Assembly: GCF_020687765.1 (NCBI RefSeq)
Contig: NZ_JAJEWJ010000006.1
Coordinates: forward strand, 124,001 to 188,000
Direction of reading: 5' to 3'
Length of the DNA stretch: 64,000 bases
Source of the DNA: Sphingobacterium sp. FBM7-1
GTDB taxonomy: Bacteria; Bacteroidota; Bacteroidia; Sphingobacteriales; Sphingobacteriaceae
The notes below the pieces were generated by a model. That model did not search any database. It saw only the letters and a program-made list of their open reading frames with translations, and was not told where the DNA came from. Below, piece by piece: positions 1 through 8,627 of this stretch (its first letter is position 1; every line of letters starts with the position of its first letter). A program made the position numbers and the translations under genes.

Positions 1-770
1 TGGTGCGGTACGAGCCAATCCACATTTTCCGATGTCAAATGGTTTCTTTCCATGACCTCAACAGCTACTTCAGCCATGTTCGTAACCGCAAACTTGAATA
101 CGGTACGCCCTTCTTGATAAGCATAATGTAAACCCGCTTCTACGGTCTGATGAGATGCTGGGTTGAGCGACCCACCACCTTTGATGTTTAAATAAGGGCC
201 GCCAGAACCATCCGTTTTCAGAACAGCATCCATGACGCCGTTATTTTCTTCATTCGGCTCTAGTAATACACACCCACAACCGTCGCCAAATAAAATACAG
301 GTGTTACGATCTTCGTAATTCACGACCGATGACATTTTGTCGGCGCCCACAACCAATACTTTTTTATGCTTACCGGATTCAATAAATTGCGCACCCGTCG
401 TCAAACCGAAAAGAAATCCAGAGCAGGCCGCTTGCAGATCGTATCCCCATGCATTCTTTGCTCCGATTTTATTTGCCAGAATGTTTGCCGTTGCCGGGAA
501 TAGCATATCCGGCGTACTCGTACAAAAGATAATCAGTTCAATTTCTTCCGCAGAGATACCGCGCTTTTCCAATAAGCCTTTAACAGCCGGAACAGCCAAG
601 TCTGATGTTGCTTTGCCTTCACCTTTAAGTATTCTACGCTCCTTTATCCCAGTCCTGGTTACGATCCATTCATCGTTTGTATCGACCATGGTTTCCAACT
701 CCTGGTTCGTGAGGACGTAGTCGGGAACATACCCGTTTACTGCCGTGATTGCAGCATGTATTTTTGACAT
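1..770 (-). CDS. fabH: 3-oxoacyl-ACP synthase III (partial, C-terminus off the left edge)
   Basis: Beta-ketoacyl-ACP synthase III, which condenses acetyl-CoA (or another short acyl-CoA) with malonyl-ACP to start fatty acid synthesis in the cytoplasm. The translation begins MSKIHAAITAVNGYVPDYVL, the usual FabH N-terminus, and contains the acyl-accepting cysteine in LQAACSGF (Cys116) and the GDGCG motif. The last complete codon encodes the His of DWLVPH, matching the catalytic His of the Cys-His-Asn triad; the Asn lies outside. About 256 of an expected 330 residues are present. It is 6 bp downstream of plsX on the same strand, the classical plsX-fabH arrangement. Confidence 0.97.
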   Translation of the reverse strand, partial: MSKIHAAITAVNGYVPDYVLTNQELETMVDTNDEWIVTRTGIKERRILKGEGKATSDLAVPAVKGLLEKRGISAEEIELIIFCTSTPDMLFPATANILANKIGAKNAWGYDLQAACSGFLFGLTTGAQFIESGKHKKVLVVGADKMSSVVNYEDRNTCILFGDGCGCVLLEPNEENNGVMDAVLKTDGSGGPYLNIKGGGSLNPASHQTVEAGLHYAYQEGRTVFKFAVTNMAEVAVEVMERNHLTSENVDWLVPH

Positions 771-776
771 ATATAA

Positions 777-1715
777 TTAATTGAAAGCAGACCTGATTTT
801 ATCGATGATTTGTGATTCAATCATGTCTTTTGATAATAAAACCATGTTTTTGATAGCTTCGGGAGTCGAGATGCCATGTCCGATAATAACAGGGGCATTT
901 ACGCCTAAAATAGGGCTACCGCCATACCGTTCGTAATTGAATCTATCAAAAAAATCATCCTTCATTCCCTTTTTTAGCGTAACTACATAAAAAGATTCGG
1001 CAAGTTTCAATACCACATTACCCGTAAATCCATCGCATACATACACATCTGCAGCGTCTGTGAACAAATCGCGACCTTCGGTATTGCCGATAAAATTTAT
1101 CTTTTTGTTCTGTTGGAGTAGGGGGTAGGTTGATATGGTTAAATTGTTGCCTTTTTCTTCTTCTTCTCCGATATTTAACAAGCCGACTTTGGGAGTCTCA
1201 ACGCCATAAATATACTGCATGTATAAGCTTCCTAAGGTGGCAAACTGGGAGAGCATTTCTGGCTTGCAGTCCGCATTTGCGCCGACATCCAATAAAATAC
1301 CGTACCCGCTTTTAACCTTAGGTACATTCGTTGCAATTGCAGGACGAAGAACACCGGGAATTGTTTTTACACTGAATACAGCACCAACCAACATCGCCCC
1401 TGTGTTACCAGCTGAAGCAAAAGAGTCGATTTCGCCCTGTTTTAACAGGTCAAATCCTTTTGCGATACTAGAATTGGGTTTTTGGGTAATCGCTTTGGTC
1501 GGATGTTCATGCATGCTTATGTTTTCAGGCGCATGTATGAAATCAAATTTTTCGGGATCCGCTCCAGCGTGCTTTAACCGCTCGATGGTGTCTTGTTGAT
1601 CACCGATAAGGACAAGACGTTGTCCCTCCTGTAGTACTTTTTGAGCTGCTATAGCTCCATTTATGGTGGAGTCGGGGGCGTAATCCCCGCCTAAAACGTC
1701 TAAACCAATCTTCAT
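777..1715 (-). CDS. plsX: phosphate acyltransferase PlsX
   Basis: Makes acyl-phosphate from acyl-ACP, the first step of phospholipid synthesis in the PlsX/PlsY route; peripheral membrane enzyme. The 312-residue protein starts MKIGLDVLGGDYAPDSTING, has the characteristic ALDVLGGD-like opening, the EHPTKAI region and the C-terminal GHG motif (IIGHGISTPEAIKNM), and is of full family length. It lies between rpmF (104 bp upstream) and fabH (6 bp downstream), an order found widely in bacteria. A long perfect inverted repeat lies in the gap to rpmF (1746-1799) and could reduce readthrough into plsX. Confidence 0.98.
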   Translation of the reverse strand: MKIGLDVLGGDYAPDSTINGAIAAQKVLQEGQRLVLIGDQQDTIERLKHAGADPEKFDFIHAPENISMHEHPTKAITQKPNSSIAKGFDLLKQGEIDSFASAGNTGAMLVGAVFSVKTIPGVLRPAIATNVPKVKSGYGILLDVGANADCKPEMLSQFATLGSLYMQYIYGVETPKVGLLNIGEEEEKGNNLTISTYPLLQQNKKINFIGNTEGRDLFTDAADVYVCDGFTGNVVLKLAESFYVVTLKKGMKDDFFDRFNYERYGGSPILGVNAPVIIGHGISTPEAIKNMVLLSKDMIESQIIDKIRSAFN

Positions 1716-1745
1716 TCGTTATTATTTATCATCAATAATACGCAA

Positions 1746-1799
1746 AAACATCCCAAATTAAAGTATAAAAATTAAATTTTACACCTATTTGGGATGTTT
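1746..1799 (-). terminator. 13-bp perfect inverted repeat between rpmF and plsX
   Basis: Arms 1746-1758 (AAACATCCCAAAT) and 1787-1799 are exact reverse complements with a 28-nt AT-rich loop that can itself fold. On the minus strand, the transcribed one here, the 3' arm runs into five T residues, so it looks like an intrinsic terminator or attenuator inside the operon. The long loop is unusual for a terminator, so processing or mRNA stabilisation is an alternative. Confidence 0.6.
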
Positions 1800-1819
1800 A
1801 ATTTCGTTGAATGATCTCG

Positions 1820-2011
1820 TTAGACAGCAGCGGTGTTTTCAATAATCAATTTTCCGTTGTAATATAAATTACCATCTACTGTATATGCACGATGCGGTGT
1901 GTGTACAGCACCTGTCTCTGTGCATACCGTTAACGTAGGTCTTTCTGCCTTATAATGTGTTCTTCTTTTGTCTCTTCTTGATTTAGAAGTCTTACGCTTT
2001 GGATGTGCCAT
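1820..2011 (-). CDS. rpmF: 50S ribosomal protein L32
   Basis: Small large-subunit ribosomal protein. The 63-residue product starts MAHPKRKTSKSRRDKRRTHY, the typical basic L32 N-terminus, and ends with the TVDGNLYYNGKLI segment common in Bacteroidota. The usual zinc cysteines of some L32 forms are absent except for one Cys (position 30), so it is a zinc-free form. It follows the DUF177 gene by 14 bp and precedes plsX, the widespread yceD-rpmF-plsX-fabH arrangement. Confidence 0.98.
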   Translation of the reverse strand: MAHPKRKTSKSRRDKRRTHYKAERPTLTVCTETGAVHTPHRAYTVDGNLYYNGKLIIENTAAV

Positions 2012-2025
2012 CTCGTATCTCTGTT

Positions 2026-2583
2026 TTAGTTATTTTTAATTTTCTTTAATATATCCCAACGTGGGTCTGTGTCTTCTTCGTCTGTGTCGCTCTCTAAATC
2101 TGCAGAGCTGCCTAATTTCGCTAACATTTCCGGATCGCAGCTCGCATTTGTTCCCTGTTCCGAACATTTCTTATAATAAGGAACGCGAACATTAATGTAC
2201 TCGTAGAGCAGATCGGCAATGTCTAACTCGTAATCCGTTTTGGATAACGTTAATACTTCCTCGGTGTCTTGTCCCCACTCATCTTCTGTAAATTTAACCA
2301 AGATACGCTCTTCAAAATCTTGCGGCGCATCAAAGGCGGTTAAGCATACATCACAGGTTAAACGAACCGTGCCGTATACATGAAAGTTCACAATCAGCAT
2401 GTTTTCCCGCTTTTGCAGTTCTACATCAGCCTGGAGCTTTCCCTGCTTTACTAATGAATGTTCAAAACAATCAAAGAACTTATCACCTACCTCAAACTCG
2501 AAATTGTGCTTTCCAGTAGTTAATCCTGAAAAAGGGATTCTATAGTATTTTAGCTGTTTCACAATCTGTATTCGAGCGTGCAA
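2026..2583 (-). CDS. DUF177 (YceD-like) protein
   Basis: Member of the YceD/DUF177 family, which is linked to large-subunit rRNA and L32 biogenesis; the exact activity in this phylum is not established. The 185-residue protein carries the family CxxC (RLTCDVCLTAF) and a second, wider Cys pair (KKCSEQGTNASC), a possible metal site, and an acidic tail. The ATG at 2583 overlaps a perfect TAnnTTTG motif read on the minus strand (2581-2588), and the family usually starts close to KQLKYYRIPFSGL, so a GTG at 2562 is a plausible alternative start. Directly upstream of rpmF, as expected. Confidence 0.92.
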   Translation of the reverse strand: MHARIQIVKQLKYYRIPFSGLTTGKHNFEFEVGDKFFDCFEHSLVKQGKLQADVELQKRENMLIVNFHVYGTVRLTCDVCLTAFDAPQDFEERILVKFTEDEWGQDTEEVLTLSKTDYELDIADLLYEYINVRVPYYKKCSEQGTNASCDPEMLAKLGSSADLESDTDEEDTDPRWDILKKIKNN

Positions 2584-2600
2584 AATTATATATTATTTCA

Positions 2601-2620
2601 GTAAAAAGGAAACTTTTTAC
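2601..2620 (-). terminator. Small hairpin after queH
   Basis: Perfect 8-bp stem with a 4-nt loop (arms 2601-2608 and 2613-2620), immediately behind the queH stop. The stem is AT-rich with a T-rich 3' arm on both strands, so it may be a weak terminator separating queH from the DUF177-rpmF-plsX-fabH unit. Confidence 0.4.
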
Positions 2621-2624
2621 GAAA

Positions 2625-3287
2625 TTATTGTTCGTCTTCTCCGTAGTAGTATTTACCGAGCTCTATTTTTTCTCTACCGTTCGCCATACGCCAACGGTTG
2701 GTGTCACGTAAAGAATAAGCGCAGCCACAATATTCCTGCATGTAGAATTTTTCGCGTTTGCTGATTTCCAGCATACGCGCTGAGCCGCCTTTCTTCCGCC
2801 AGTTTAATGTCCAATACTCCATATTATCATGCCGCCCGGCAGCCCTTAGGCCACAATCGTTGATCTGTTCCATGTTTTTCCAACGCGAGATGCCTAGCGA
2901 ACTGGATATCACGTCGAATCCGTGGGCAGCCGCATATTCTGCCGTTTTTTCAAAACGCATGTCAAAACACATGGTGCAGCGGATACCGCGTTCGGGTTCA
3001 TCTTCCATTCCTTTGGCTAACTCAAACCAATGGTCCACATCATAGTCTGCATCGATAAAAGGAATACCATGTTTTTCTGCAAACCGGATGTTTTCCTCCT
3101 TGCGCAAATCATATTCTTTACGCGGGTGTATATTCGGATTGTAGAAATAAATGGTAAAGTCAATGTCCGAAGTAATTAAAGCTTCCATCACTTCTCCGGA
3201 GCAGGGTGCACAGCAAGAATGCAGCAGCAACTTCTTCCCCTCGTTCGGCAAATTAAGCTTCTCTCGTTTAAACTCCTTATTGTCCAT
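2625..3287 (-). CDS. queH: epoxyqueuosine reductase QueH
   Basis: Reduces epoxyqueuosine to queuosine in the wobble base of GUN-anticodon tRNAs; the non-homologous replacement of QueG. Hallmarks are the CC pair in [14 protein letters not shown], the CTMCFDMR motif and the late [10 protein letters not shown] motif, which provide the iron-sulfur and iron site cysteines, and FYNPNIHP. I place the start at the ATG at 3287 ([10 protein letters not shown], 220 residues): the longer reading from 3344 would begin upstream of the predicted transcription start (promoter 3314-3345). Likely its own unit or first gene of the rpmF-plsX-fabH operon. Confidence 0.95.
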   Translation of the reverse strand: MDNKEFKREKLNLPNEGKKLLLHSCCAPCSGEVMEALITSDIDFTIYFYNPNIHPRKEYDLRKEENIRFAEKHGIPFIDADYDVDHWFELAKGMEDEPERGIRCTMCFDMRFEKTAEYAAAHGFDVISSSLGISRWKNMEQINDCGLRAAGRHDNMEYWTLNWRKKGGSARMLEISKREKFYMQEYCGCAYSLRDTNRWRMANGREKIELGKYYYGEDEQ

Positions 3288-3313
3288 GATCGCAGTGCAT
3301 TTAAAATATGATG

Positions 3314-3345
3314 CAATTTTACGGAAAACTGCTAGATTATACAAA
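3314..3345 (-). promoter_or_regulatory. Bacteroidota-type promoter for queH
   Basis: Read on the minus strand: -33 element TTTG (complement of 3342-3345), 20-bp spacer, then TAAAATTG (complement of 3314-3321), one mismatch from TAnnTTTG. Predicted transcript start near 3308, about 20 nt before the queH ATG. Confidence 0.55.
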
Positions 3346-3368
3346 AGTTCGTTGCGGGTTGTCGCAGG

Positions 3369-3401
3369 TTTGCCGATATACCCGTTTATTTTTTACTTTT
3401 G
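3369..3401 (+). promoter_or_regulatory. Bacteroidota-type promoter for the tandem lipoprotein genes
   Basis: TTTG at 3369-3372 and a perfect TACTTTTG at 3394-3401 separated by 21 bp, fitting the primary sigma factor consensus of the phylum. Predicted start near 3407, leaving a leader of about 16 nt before the ATG at 3424. Confidence 0.65.
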
Positions 3402-3423
3402 TAACGTATGACTCAATAAATTT

Positions 3424-4515
3424 ATGGCTAAAATATCCCCTATATATTATGTCTTCGCGATGCTGGCGCTTATTCTTGGGTTTTACGCCTGCGAACGGGA
3501 CGACGCAGAACCCAATTTGGAGATGCGAAAGTTTACGCGCTTATATGTTTCTTTTGAGGAGCATCGCTTAAATAAGCAACCGCCGGATACCAACGTTAGG
3601 ATTATATATCCGGCAGACTCCTCTGTTTTTGTTTTCAATGGTCGACATCGATCGGAAATTCAAGGTGGTGGGCCGATTTATTTTGAGCCTCAATTAAACG
3701 TATTATTTCAAGCTAGTGTTAATCGAGCAGGTTCCAATGATACGTCCATCGCTGTACTGAGTATGGGATCAACAGGGTCATTAAACAACTCGGGTCTACC
3801 CAAGAGTCGTTATTATAATAGTGTAAGGGGTATGGTGTTCCATCGGCGTGCGAATGTTCTCTATATTGTGAATGGTGCGGGACCGGACGCAGGCGTATAT
3901 GTGATGGAGCGCCCCCGATATGCAAACCGGGAAACACAGCCCGTTAAGAAATTAAGGAATAGTAGCTTGGCGATGTGGGGAGCAGCTTATCAAAACGAGC
4001 GGCTTTTTACGTCGAAAACAAGCGCCCCGGGCGGGATTTATGTTTTTGAGGATATAGCGAATGTAGTGGTGAACGATCGGGACTCTGTCGGTCCGTTAGA
4101 TCCGACTCGTATATTATTAATTGAGGGCGCAGCAAATAATCTACGTGGACTGTTTTACGATACGGTTAAAAACGTGTTGGCGGTGAGCCAATTGGGCGAT
4201 GGAACAACACCTGGGAGTGGGCGCATTCTTATTTTTGAGAACTTTTCTGAGCAGGTGGAAGAGGAGACGATTACGCCCACGCGCGTGATTACGGGAGCGA
4301 ATACAGGATTGATTTCGCCGGTAGATGTGGTTATTGATACGCGGGAGACCGGTGTATACTTATATGTAGCAGATCGCGAAGCCCGAAAAATATCACGGTT
4401 TAAGTATACGGATGATGGGAACATCGCGCCCGATAAGGTAATCGATACTTCGGAGTTGAAAGATGGCCGAACACCGGTCAGTATTACGTTGGACACTCGT
4501 GAACATGAGCTGTAA
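3424..4515 (+). CDS. Predicted surface lipoprotein, beta-propeller-like (copy 1)
   Basis: A 363-residue predicted lipoprotein: hydrophobic leader ending in FYAC (Cys23) followed by the acidic ERDD, which resembles the lipoprotein export signal that sends Bacteroidota lipoproteins to the cell surface. The body has repeating segments of the NHL/beta-propeller kind (for example VYLYVADREARKISRFKY and the DTRETGVYLYVAD region), so a propeller fold is inferred. It has a close paralogue 32 bp downstream on the same strand with which it shares many blocks, such as YVSFEE, PADSSVF, GGGxIYF, NxMWGAAYQN and RILIFENFS. Function not recognised; a binding role at the outer membrane is a guess. Confidence 0.85.
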   Translation: MAKISPIYYVFAMLALILGFYACERDDAEPNLEMRKFTRLYVSFEEHRLNKQPPDTNVRIIYPADSSVFVFNGRHRSEIQGGGPIYFEPQLNVLFQASVNRAGSNDTSIAVLSMGSTGSLNNSGLPKSRYYNSVRGMVFHRRANVLYIVNGAGPDAGVYVMERPRYANRETQPVKKLRNSSLAMWGAAYQNERLFTSKTSAPGGIYVFEDIANVVVNDRDSVGPLDPTRILLIEGAANNLRGLFYDTVKNVLAVSQLGDGTTPGSGRILIFENFSEQVEEETITPTRVITGANTGLISPVDVVIDTRETGVYLYVADREARKISRFKYTDDGNIAPDKVIDTSELKDGRTPVSITLDTREHEL

Positions 4516-4547
4516 TAATTAATTTATATTTTGTAAATACGTTTGAT

Positions 4548-5654
4548 ATGTCAAAAAGCCGGCTTCTATATGGTATATGTCTTTTTTTCGCGCCTGTCGT
4601 TGGTTTTGTTGCCTGCGAAGAAGAGGAAGATGTAGGGCCGGGATTAGAAATTGCCCAGATCTCCCGTCTTTATGTTTCTTTTGAAGAATACGGAACGACC
4701 GATGAAAGGCCCGATACGACCATTCGGGTTATTCAGCCGGCAGATTCGTCTGTTTTTGCCTTTCGGGAAAGCCATCTCTCCCAAGTACAAGGTGGTGGTG
4801 CGATTTATTTCAACCCCTATGTGAAAACTATTTTTCAAGCAAGTGCGAACGACGGGGGGCAGGATACGGTTATCGCGGCGGTTAGCGTCCAAAGAACCGG
4901 ATTGCTGAATAACGCCGGCAATGGTATTCGTAGTAGATACTATAATCAGGTGAGAGGTTTTGTGTATCATGCCGCGACACGATCTCTTTTAGCTGTAAAT
5001 GGGGCCGGGGAAGGTGCAGGAGTATATGTAATTGATAATCCCACGAATACCGGCATCCAGAAACAGCCTTATAAAAAATTAGTTAACCCGGACCTTAATA
5101 TGTGGGGGGCTGCTTATCAAAATGATCGGCTTTTTACAGCTAAGCTTAGCGCACCAGCGGGCATTTACATGTTCCAGAATCTAACGACGATGCCGGTCAA
5201 CGCCAGCGATTCGGTGGCTACCTTGCAGCCGGCTCGTACCTTCCAGATTGAAGATGCTACTACTGATCTTCGTGGATTGTCTTATGATACGATCAAGAAT
5301 GTGCTGGCCATTGCCGAAATGGGTGATGGAACTCTAGGGAATGGACGAATTCTTATTTTCGAAAACTTTTCCAATATCGTAAATGGCAGTTCGGATATCA
5401 TTAAACCTACGCGCGTGATTACGGGGCCTCGTACGGGGCTAGTCGCTCCTGTAGATGTGGCGATGGATACAAGGGCCGGTGGGGTGTATTTATATGTGGC
5501 AGACCGTGCCGCTAAAAAAATATCCCGGTTTAAATCGACGGACAATGGCGACGTAGAACCCGAAGATGTGCTCGACACTTCCGAATTGGGCTATGGAGTA
5601 ACGCCGGTAGGGTTGGCGCTGGATGCTCGAGACGATTCTACGTTGGGTCGATAA
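4548..5654 (+). CDS. Predicted surface lipoprotein, beta-propeller-like (copy 2)
   Basis: Paralogue of the preceding gene, 368 residues, with the same architecture: leader ending VGFVAC (Cys23), then EEEED, a strongly acidic export-type signal, and a propeller-like body. Matching blocks run along the whole length (YVSFEEYG, QPADSSVFAF, VQGGGAIYF, RGLSYDTIKNVLAIAEMGDGT, YLYVADRAAKKISRFKS), so the pair arose by tandem duplication. It shares the promoter upstream of copy 1. Its 3' end overlaps the convergent SirB1-like gene by 17 bp. No function can be assigned from sequence. Confidence 0.85.
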   Translation: MSKSRLLYGICLFFAPVVGFVACEEEEDVGPGLEIAQISRLYVSFEEYGTTDERPDTTIRVIQPADSSVFAFRESHLSQVQGGGAIYFNPYVKTIFQASANDGGQDTVIAAVSVQRTGLLNNAGNGIRSRYYNQVRGFVYHAATRSLLAVNGAGEGAGVYVIDNPTNTGIQKQPYKKLVNPDLNMWGAAYQNDRLFTAKLSAPAGIYMFQNLTTMPVNASDSVATLQPARTFQIEDATTDLRGLSYDTIKNVLAIAEMGDGTLGNGRILIFENFSNIVNGSSDIIKPTRVITGPRTGLVAPVDVAMDTRAGGVYLYVADRAAKKISRFKSTDNGDVEPEDVLDTSELGYGVTPVGLALDARDDSTLGR

Positions 5655-6486
5655 GATTCAGTAATGATTGTACTTCCTCCCGTTTTTCGTTATTGTCCAC
5701 ATATTCATAGGCAGCAATAAGATTGCGTAGAATGCGTTGGATAATCGCTATATTCGTGCATGGTTTTACATAGTCATCGGTAGGTGGCAGGTTTAGTTGT
5801 TGGAGAAATGCCGTAATATCCACTTCCCGCATAATCTGTCCGCGGTTGAACACATTAATGTAAAAAAGAACCTCATCGGGATTTTCTTCATTCATATAGG
5901 CCAGCACAAAATGTTTCGGCAGATTAACACCATAAATAGGTATGTCTAAGCGTTGGGCAACGATACTGTATATACAAGCTAATGAAATAGGATTGCCTTT
6001 CTTGGATTCGAGCACCTTATTAATAAAAGAGTTTTGTGGGGCATGAAAATCGGAGGTGTTACCGGATAATCCAAACTCACGGAAGAGGATGTTATTCAGA
6101 AGCTTGACCTTTTCAATCGGACTCATGTCATACATCAAATGATACCAGGCATTACGCCGCAGTTCTGCCAGTTTACCGTATACTTCCTCCTCGCCTAAGT
6201 TGGGATATTGGTATCGGTTAATGATCAGTAGGCCGTCCAACAGGTCTTCTTGGTTGCTTAATTTCCATAGCTGGAGATCATTTTTAACCTGATTGAACTG
6301 GATTTTGTGTATAATCTGTTCTACCCGTTCCTGTAAAAGTACATCGAAAGACTCCTCCCATGATGCTTCCAATAAAGGAATCACTTCTGGTCCGCACGTG
6401 ATTAGCTTGTCTTCCAACACTTGGTAGATTTCCACATCCGGATCATCCAGTAACGAAATCAGTGCTTTTAACTCCTGCTCAGTCAT
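5638..6486 (-). CDS. SirB1/transglutaminase-like protein
   Basis: Cytoplasmic 282-residue protein of the SirB1 family with a transglutaminase-like core (Transglut_core2). The conserved block is visible as FINKVLESKKGNPISLACIY, with the Cys of SLACIYSIVA, and a His in LPKHFVLAYM. Members are common in Bacteroidota and near-universal in proteobacteria but their reaction is not established. The N-terminal 100 residues are helical and HEAT-like (LLDDPDVEIYQVLEDKLITCG). Convergent with copy 2 of the lipoprotein pair, overlapping by 17 bp. Confidence 0.88.
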   Translation of the reverse strand: MTEQELKALISLLDDPDVEIYQVLEDKLITCGPEVIPLLEASWEESFDVLLQERVEQIIHKIQFNQVKNDLQLWKLSNQEDLLDGLLIINRYQYPNLGEEEVYGKLAELRRNAWYHLMYDMSPIEKVKLLNNILFREFGLSGNTSDFHAPQNSFINKVLESKKGNPISLACIYSIVAQRLDIPIYGVNLPKHFVLAYMNEENPDEVLFYINVFNRGQIMREVDITAFLQQLNLPPTDDYVKPCTNIAIIQRILRNLIAAYEYVDNNEKREEVQSLLNLIDPT

Positions 6487-6559
6487 CCGTACTAATATAC
6501 GGGTTTTTAAGTTCTTTTATCCATGCGTGTTTATTTATAATAGTATGGATGAGCGCTTC

Positions 6560-6612
6560 GTGGTTTTCGCTCAAAAAAGAACCAAAGCCGAGCGAAGCGA
6601 GCTCATGGATAC
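6560..6612. repeat. Possible dispersed intergenic element downstream of malY-like gene
   Basis: The stretch with CAAAAAAGAACCAAAGCCG followed by an imperfect GC-rich palindrome resembles a segment near 7922-7950 (GCAAAAAAACTCAAGGCTGG). The two flank the aminotransferase gene. The similarity is short and was judged by eye. Confidence 0.25.
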
Positions 6613-6682
6613 TAATAGACAAGAATTCATAAAAATCGTCGCTTCAAATACTTCCATAGATGCATAACAATGGGAAGTGCGA

Positions 6683-7852
6683 TCAAGAATGATGACTTCG
6701 TATCCGTTTATATGCTCGGTGTAATCGCTGCAGGCCTTCTTCGAGTAGTAAACGGGAGCAAGCGATATTGATGCGAAGGAAATCATCTCCGGCTTGACCA
6801 TATTTGCCCCCTGCCTGTAGCCATAATTGTTCCTTTTCCAATAAACTTTCTGCGAGGGAGGAGGAGGGCATACCTAATGCGCTACAGTCCAGCCAAACTA
6901 AATAAGTAGACTGTAGCGGAATAACGGTAAGCAGCGGGAGATGTTTCTGGCAAAAATCCGTTAGGTATACATAATTGTCATGAAGGTATTTTTTGAGTTC
7001 TTCCAGCCAGGGCTCCCCTTTTTCATAAGCAACGATCAAGCTGTCGATGGCAAATACATTTAACATCGTCATTTCCCATTTTGTTAATACCGCCCTTGTC
7101 CTGCTACGGAATGATGCGTTTTCAGTGAAGAAATAGGCAACTTGTAAACCTGCTAAATTAAATGTTTTGGAGGGGGAAGAAAAAGTAATGGACGTTTTCG
7201 CATGAGCTTCTCCTAAAGACGCAAAAGGGACATGTGTAAAATCGTCGTACACCAAATCGGAATGGATTTCGTCGGATAGCACGACAACATGGTGACGAAT
7301 ACATATATCCCCAAGTTGTTGTAACTCGTCACGTGTCCAGACCCGACCGGCAGGATTATGGGGGTTACTAAATAGCAGTAACTTTACAGCAGGATCGGCA
7401 GCTTTGTTTTCTAGGTCGTCAAAATCGATCTGATAATCTCCGTTTTCATACAGCAGATTGTTCGCTACGAGCTCACAATGACTTTGGTTGACGGTGACAA
7501 AAAAGTGATTGTATACCGGAGGTTGTACTAGGATTTTGTCACCAGGGGACGTTAATGCTTCGACCGCCGCAGCAAGGGCCGGCATAACACCTGGCGTAGC
7601 CACGATCCAATCCTTTTCAACCTGCAGTGCATGTCTTTTTTTCCACCAATTCGTGATGGCGTCATAAAAAGTGGGCGGGGTTTCGGAGTAACCAAATACG
7701 CCGTGTGATGCTCGAGCTATTAAGGCTTCTGTTATTTCCGGGGCCGTTTTGAAATCCATGTCGGCTATCCACATGGGGAGTACATTCGGTTTGGACCATT
7801 TTACACTTCCAGTATCTGTTCGATCGATGATTTCATCAAAGTTATATGGCAT
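6683..7852 (-). CDS. MalY/PatB family C-S lyase (cystathionine beta-lyase-like aminotransferase)
   Basis: PLP-dependent fold-type I enzyme of the MalY/PatB group, expected to cleave C-S bonds of cystathionine or related S-conjugates, giving pyruvate, ammonia and a thiol. The 389-residue protein starts MPYNFDEIIDRTDTGSVKW with the family PMWIADMDF motif, has NPHNPAGR (163-170), the PLP-contacting Asp194 in SDEIH, and the Schiff-base Lys229 in SPSKTFNLAGLQ. Full family length. It stands alone with its 5' side facing the 775-bp gap. The precise substrate cannot be read from the sequence. Confidence 0.92.
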   Translation of the reverse strand: MPYNFDEIIDRTDTGSVKWSKPNVLPMWIADMDFKTAPEITEALIARASHGVFGYSETPPTFYDAITNWWKKRHALQVEKDWIVATPGVMPALAAAVEALTSPGDKILVQPPVYNHFFVTVNQSHCELVANNLLYENGDYQIDFDDLENKAADPAVKLLLFSNPHNPAGRVWTRDELQQLGDICIRHHVVVLSDEIHSDLVYDDFTHVPFASLGEAHAKTSITFSSPSKTFNLAGLQVAYFFTENASFRSRTRAVLTKWEMTMLNVFAIDSLIVAYEKGEPWLEELKKYLHDNYVYLTDFCQKHLPLLTVIPLQSTYLVWLDCSALGMPSSSLAESLLEKEQLWLQAGGKYGQAGDDFLRINIACSRLLLEEGLQRLHRAYKRIRSHHS

Positions 7853-8627
7853 ATTTCTTTTTTCTTATCGTGTTATACAAACTTAAGAAATTACTCTTCT
7901 TCATTTTTTCCTTGCTGAAAAAACGAAGCAAAAAAACTCAAGGCTGGCATTGTTCCGCTTGAATGGTCTTTTTCATCATCTTACGCGTAAACGGGGCCGG
8001 ATTACTCGCTAATATAGTGCGTTTCTATGGGACTGGACATCAACGTGCAGCACGTGGAGCGACGATAACCACGATTGTGTAATATTCACTTGCTGATAGG
8101 AAGGTGGTAATCGCGCATATGGATAACAAGTAGGCCTTTATTTTAGATGGGCTCGCAAATGGAATAGCGAGGTTTCCCAACCCAACAGGATCGTGCTTAA
8201 GGATTTTCAGGATATCGGTTAGCCAGCGGTAAGCTCAGGCAGGTATTGGATATACGCATATTGTTTTTTTTAATACGCCAATAGGATGTTCCGGGTGCGA
8301 AGCTAGGGCGACCGCCGTGCCGGTAAGTTGTAGCGCGGGGTATGCTAGTACGCTAATCTTGCATGCAAGTCTATTTTGCTGTTTTCACGATTATTTTAAC
8401 TAAAAACTGCCTTCATGACGTCGAAAAAGCGGATTTTGAAGATAAATACTTTGAGAGTTTGCATGGAAAAGGTTCGTTTTTTGGCCAAAAACTTTTTTGG
8501 GGTACCCCCGAAATTGGCCAGAATCTACACCTTTTGTTCATTTTTGTAGCACATCTTTGTAATGGAATAAGGTAGTAGTATGGATGAAGTCTACTATCTA
8601 CGAAACGAATATTAAACAAATAACAAC
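7853..8627. other. 775-bp stretch without a convincing gene
   Basis: Divergent intergenic space between the MalY-like gene and the FN3 protein gene. I see no tRNA, no recognisable protein fragment and no mobile-element ends. Near 7922-7950 is a segment resembling the one downstream of the MalY-like gene. A 70-codon reading frame at 8363-8575 has no family features and overlaps the predicted promoter of the next gene. The stretch may be decayed sequence or hold an unrecognised small RNA. Confidence 0.6.
8533..8559 (+). promoter_or_regulatory. Probable promoter for the FN3 protein gene
   Basis: TTTG at 8533-8536 and CATCTTTG at 8552-8559, one mismatch from TAnnTTTG, 15 bp apart. Predicted start near 8565, about 60 nt before the ATG at 8628. 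The spacer is on the short side. Confidence 0.4.

Noticed and set aside
337..720. 127-codon plus-strand frame inside fabH
   Set aside because: Shadow of the antisense fabH coding strand; fabH itself is clear from its motifs.
8363..8575. 70-codon open frame on the plus strand in the gap before the FN3 gene
   Set aside because: No family features, no ribosome-binding context, and it overlaps the predicted promoter of the following gene.
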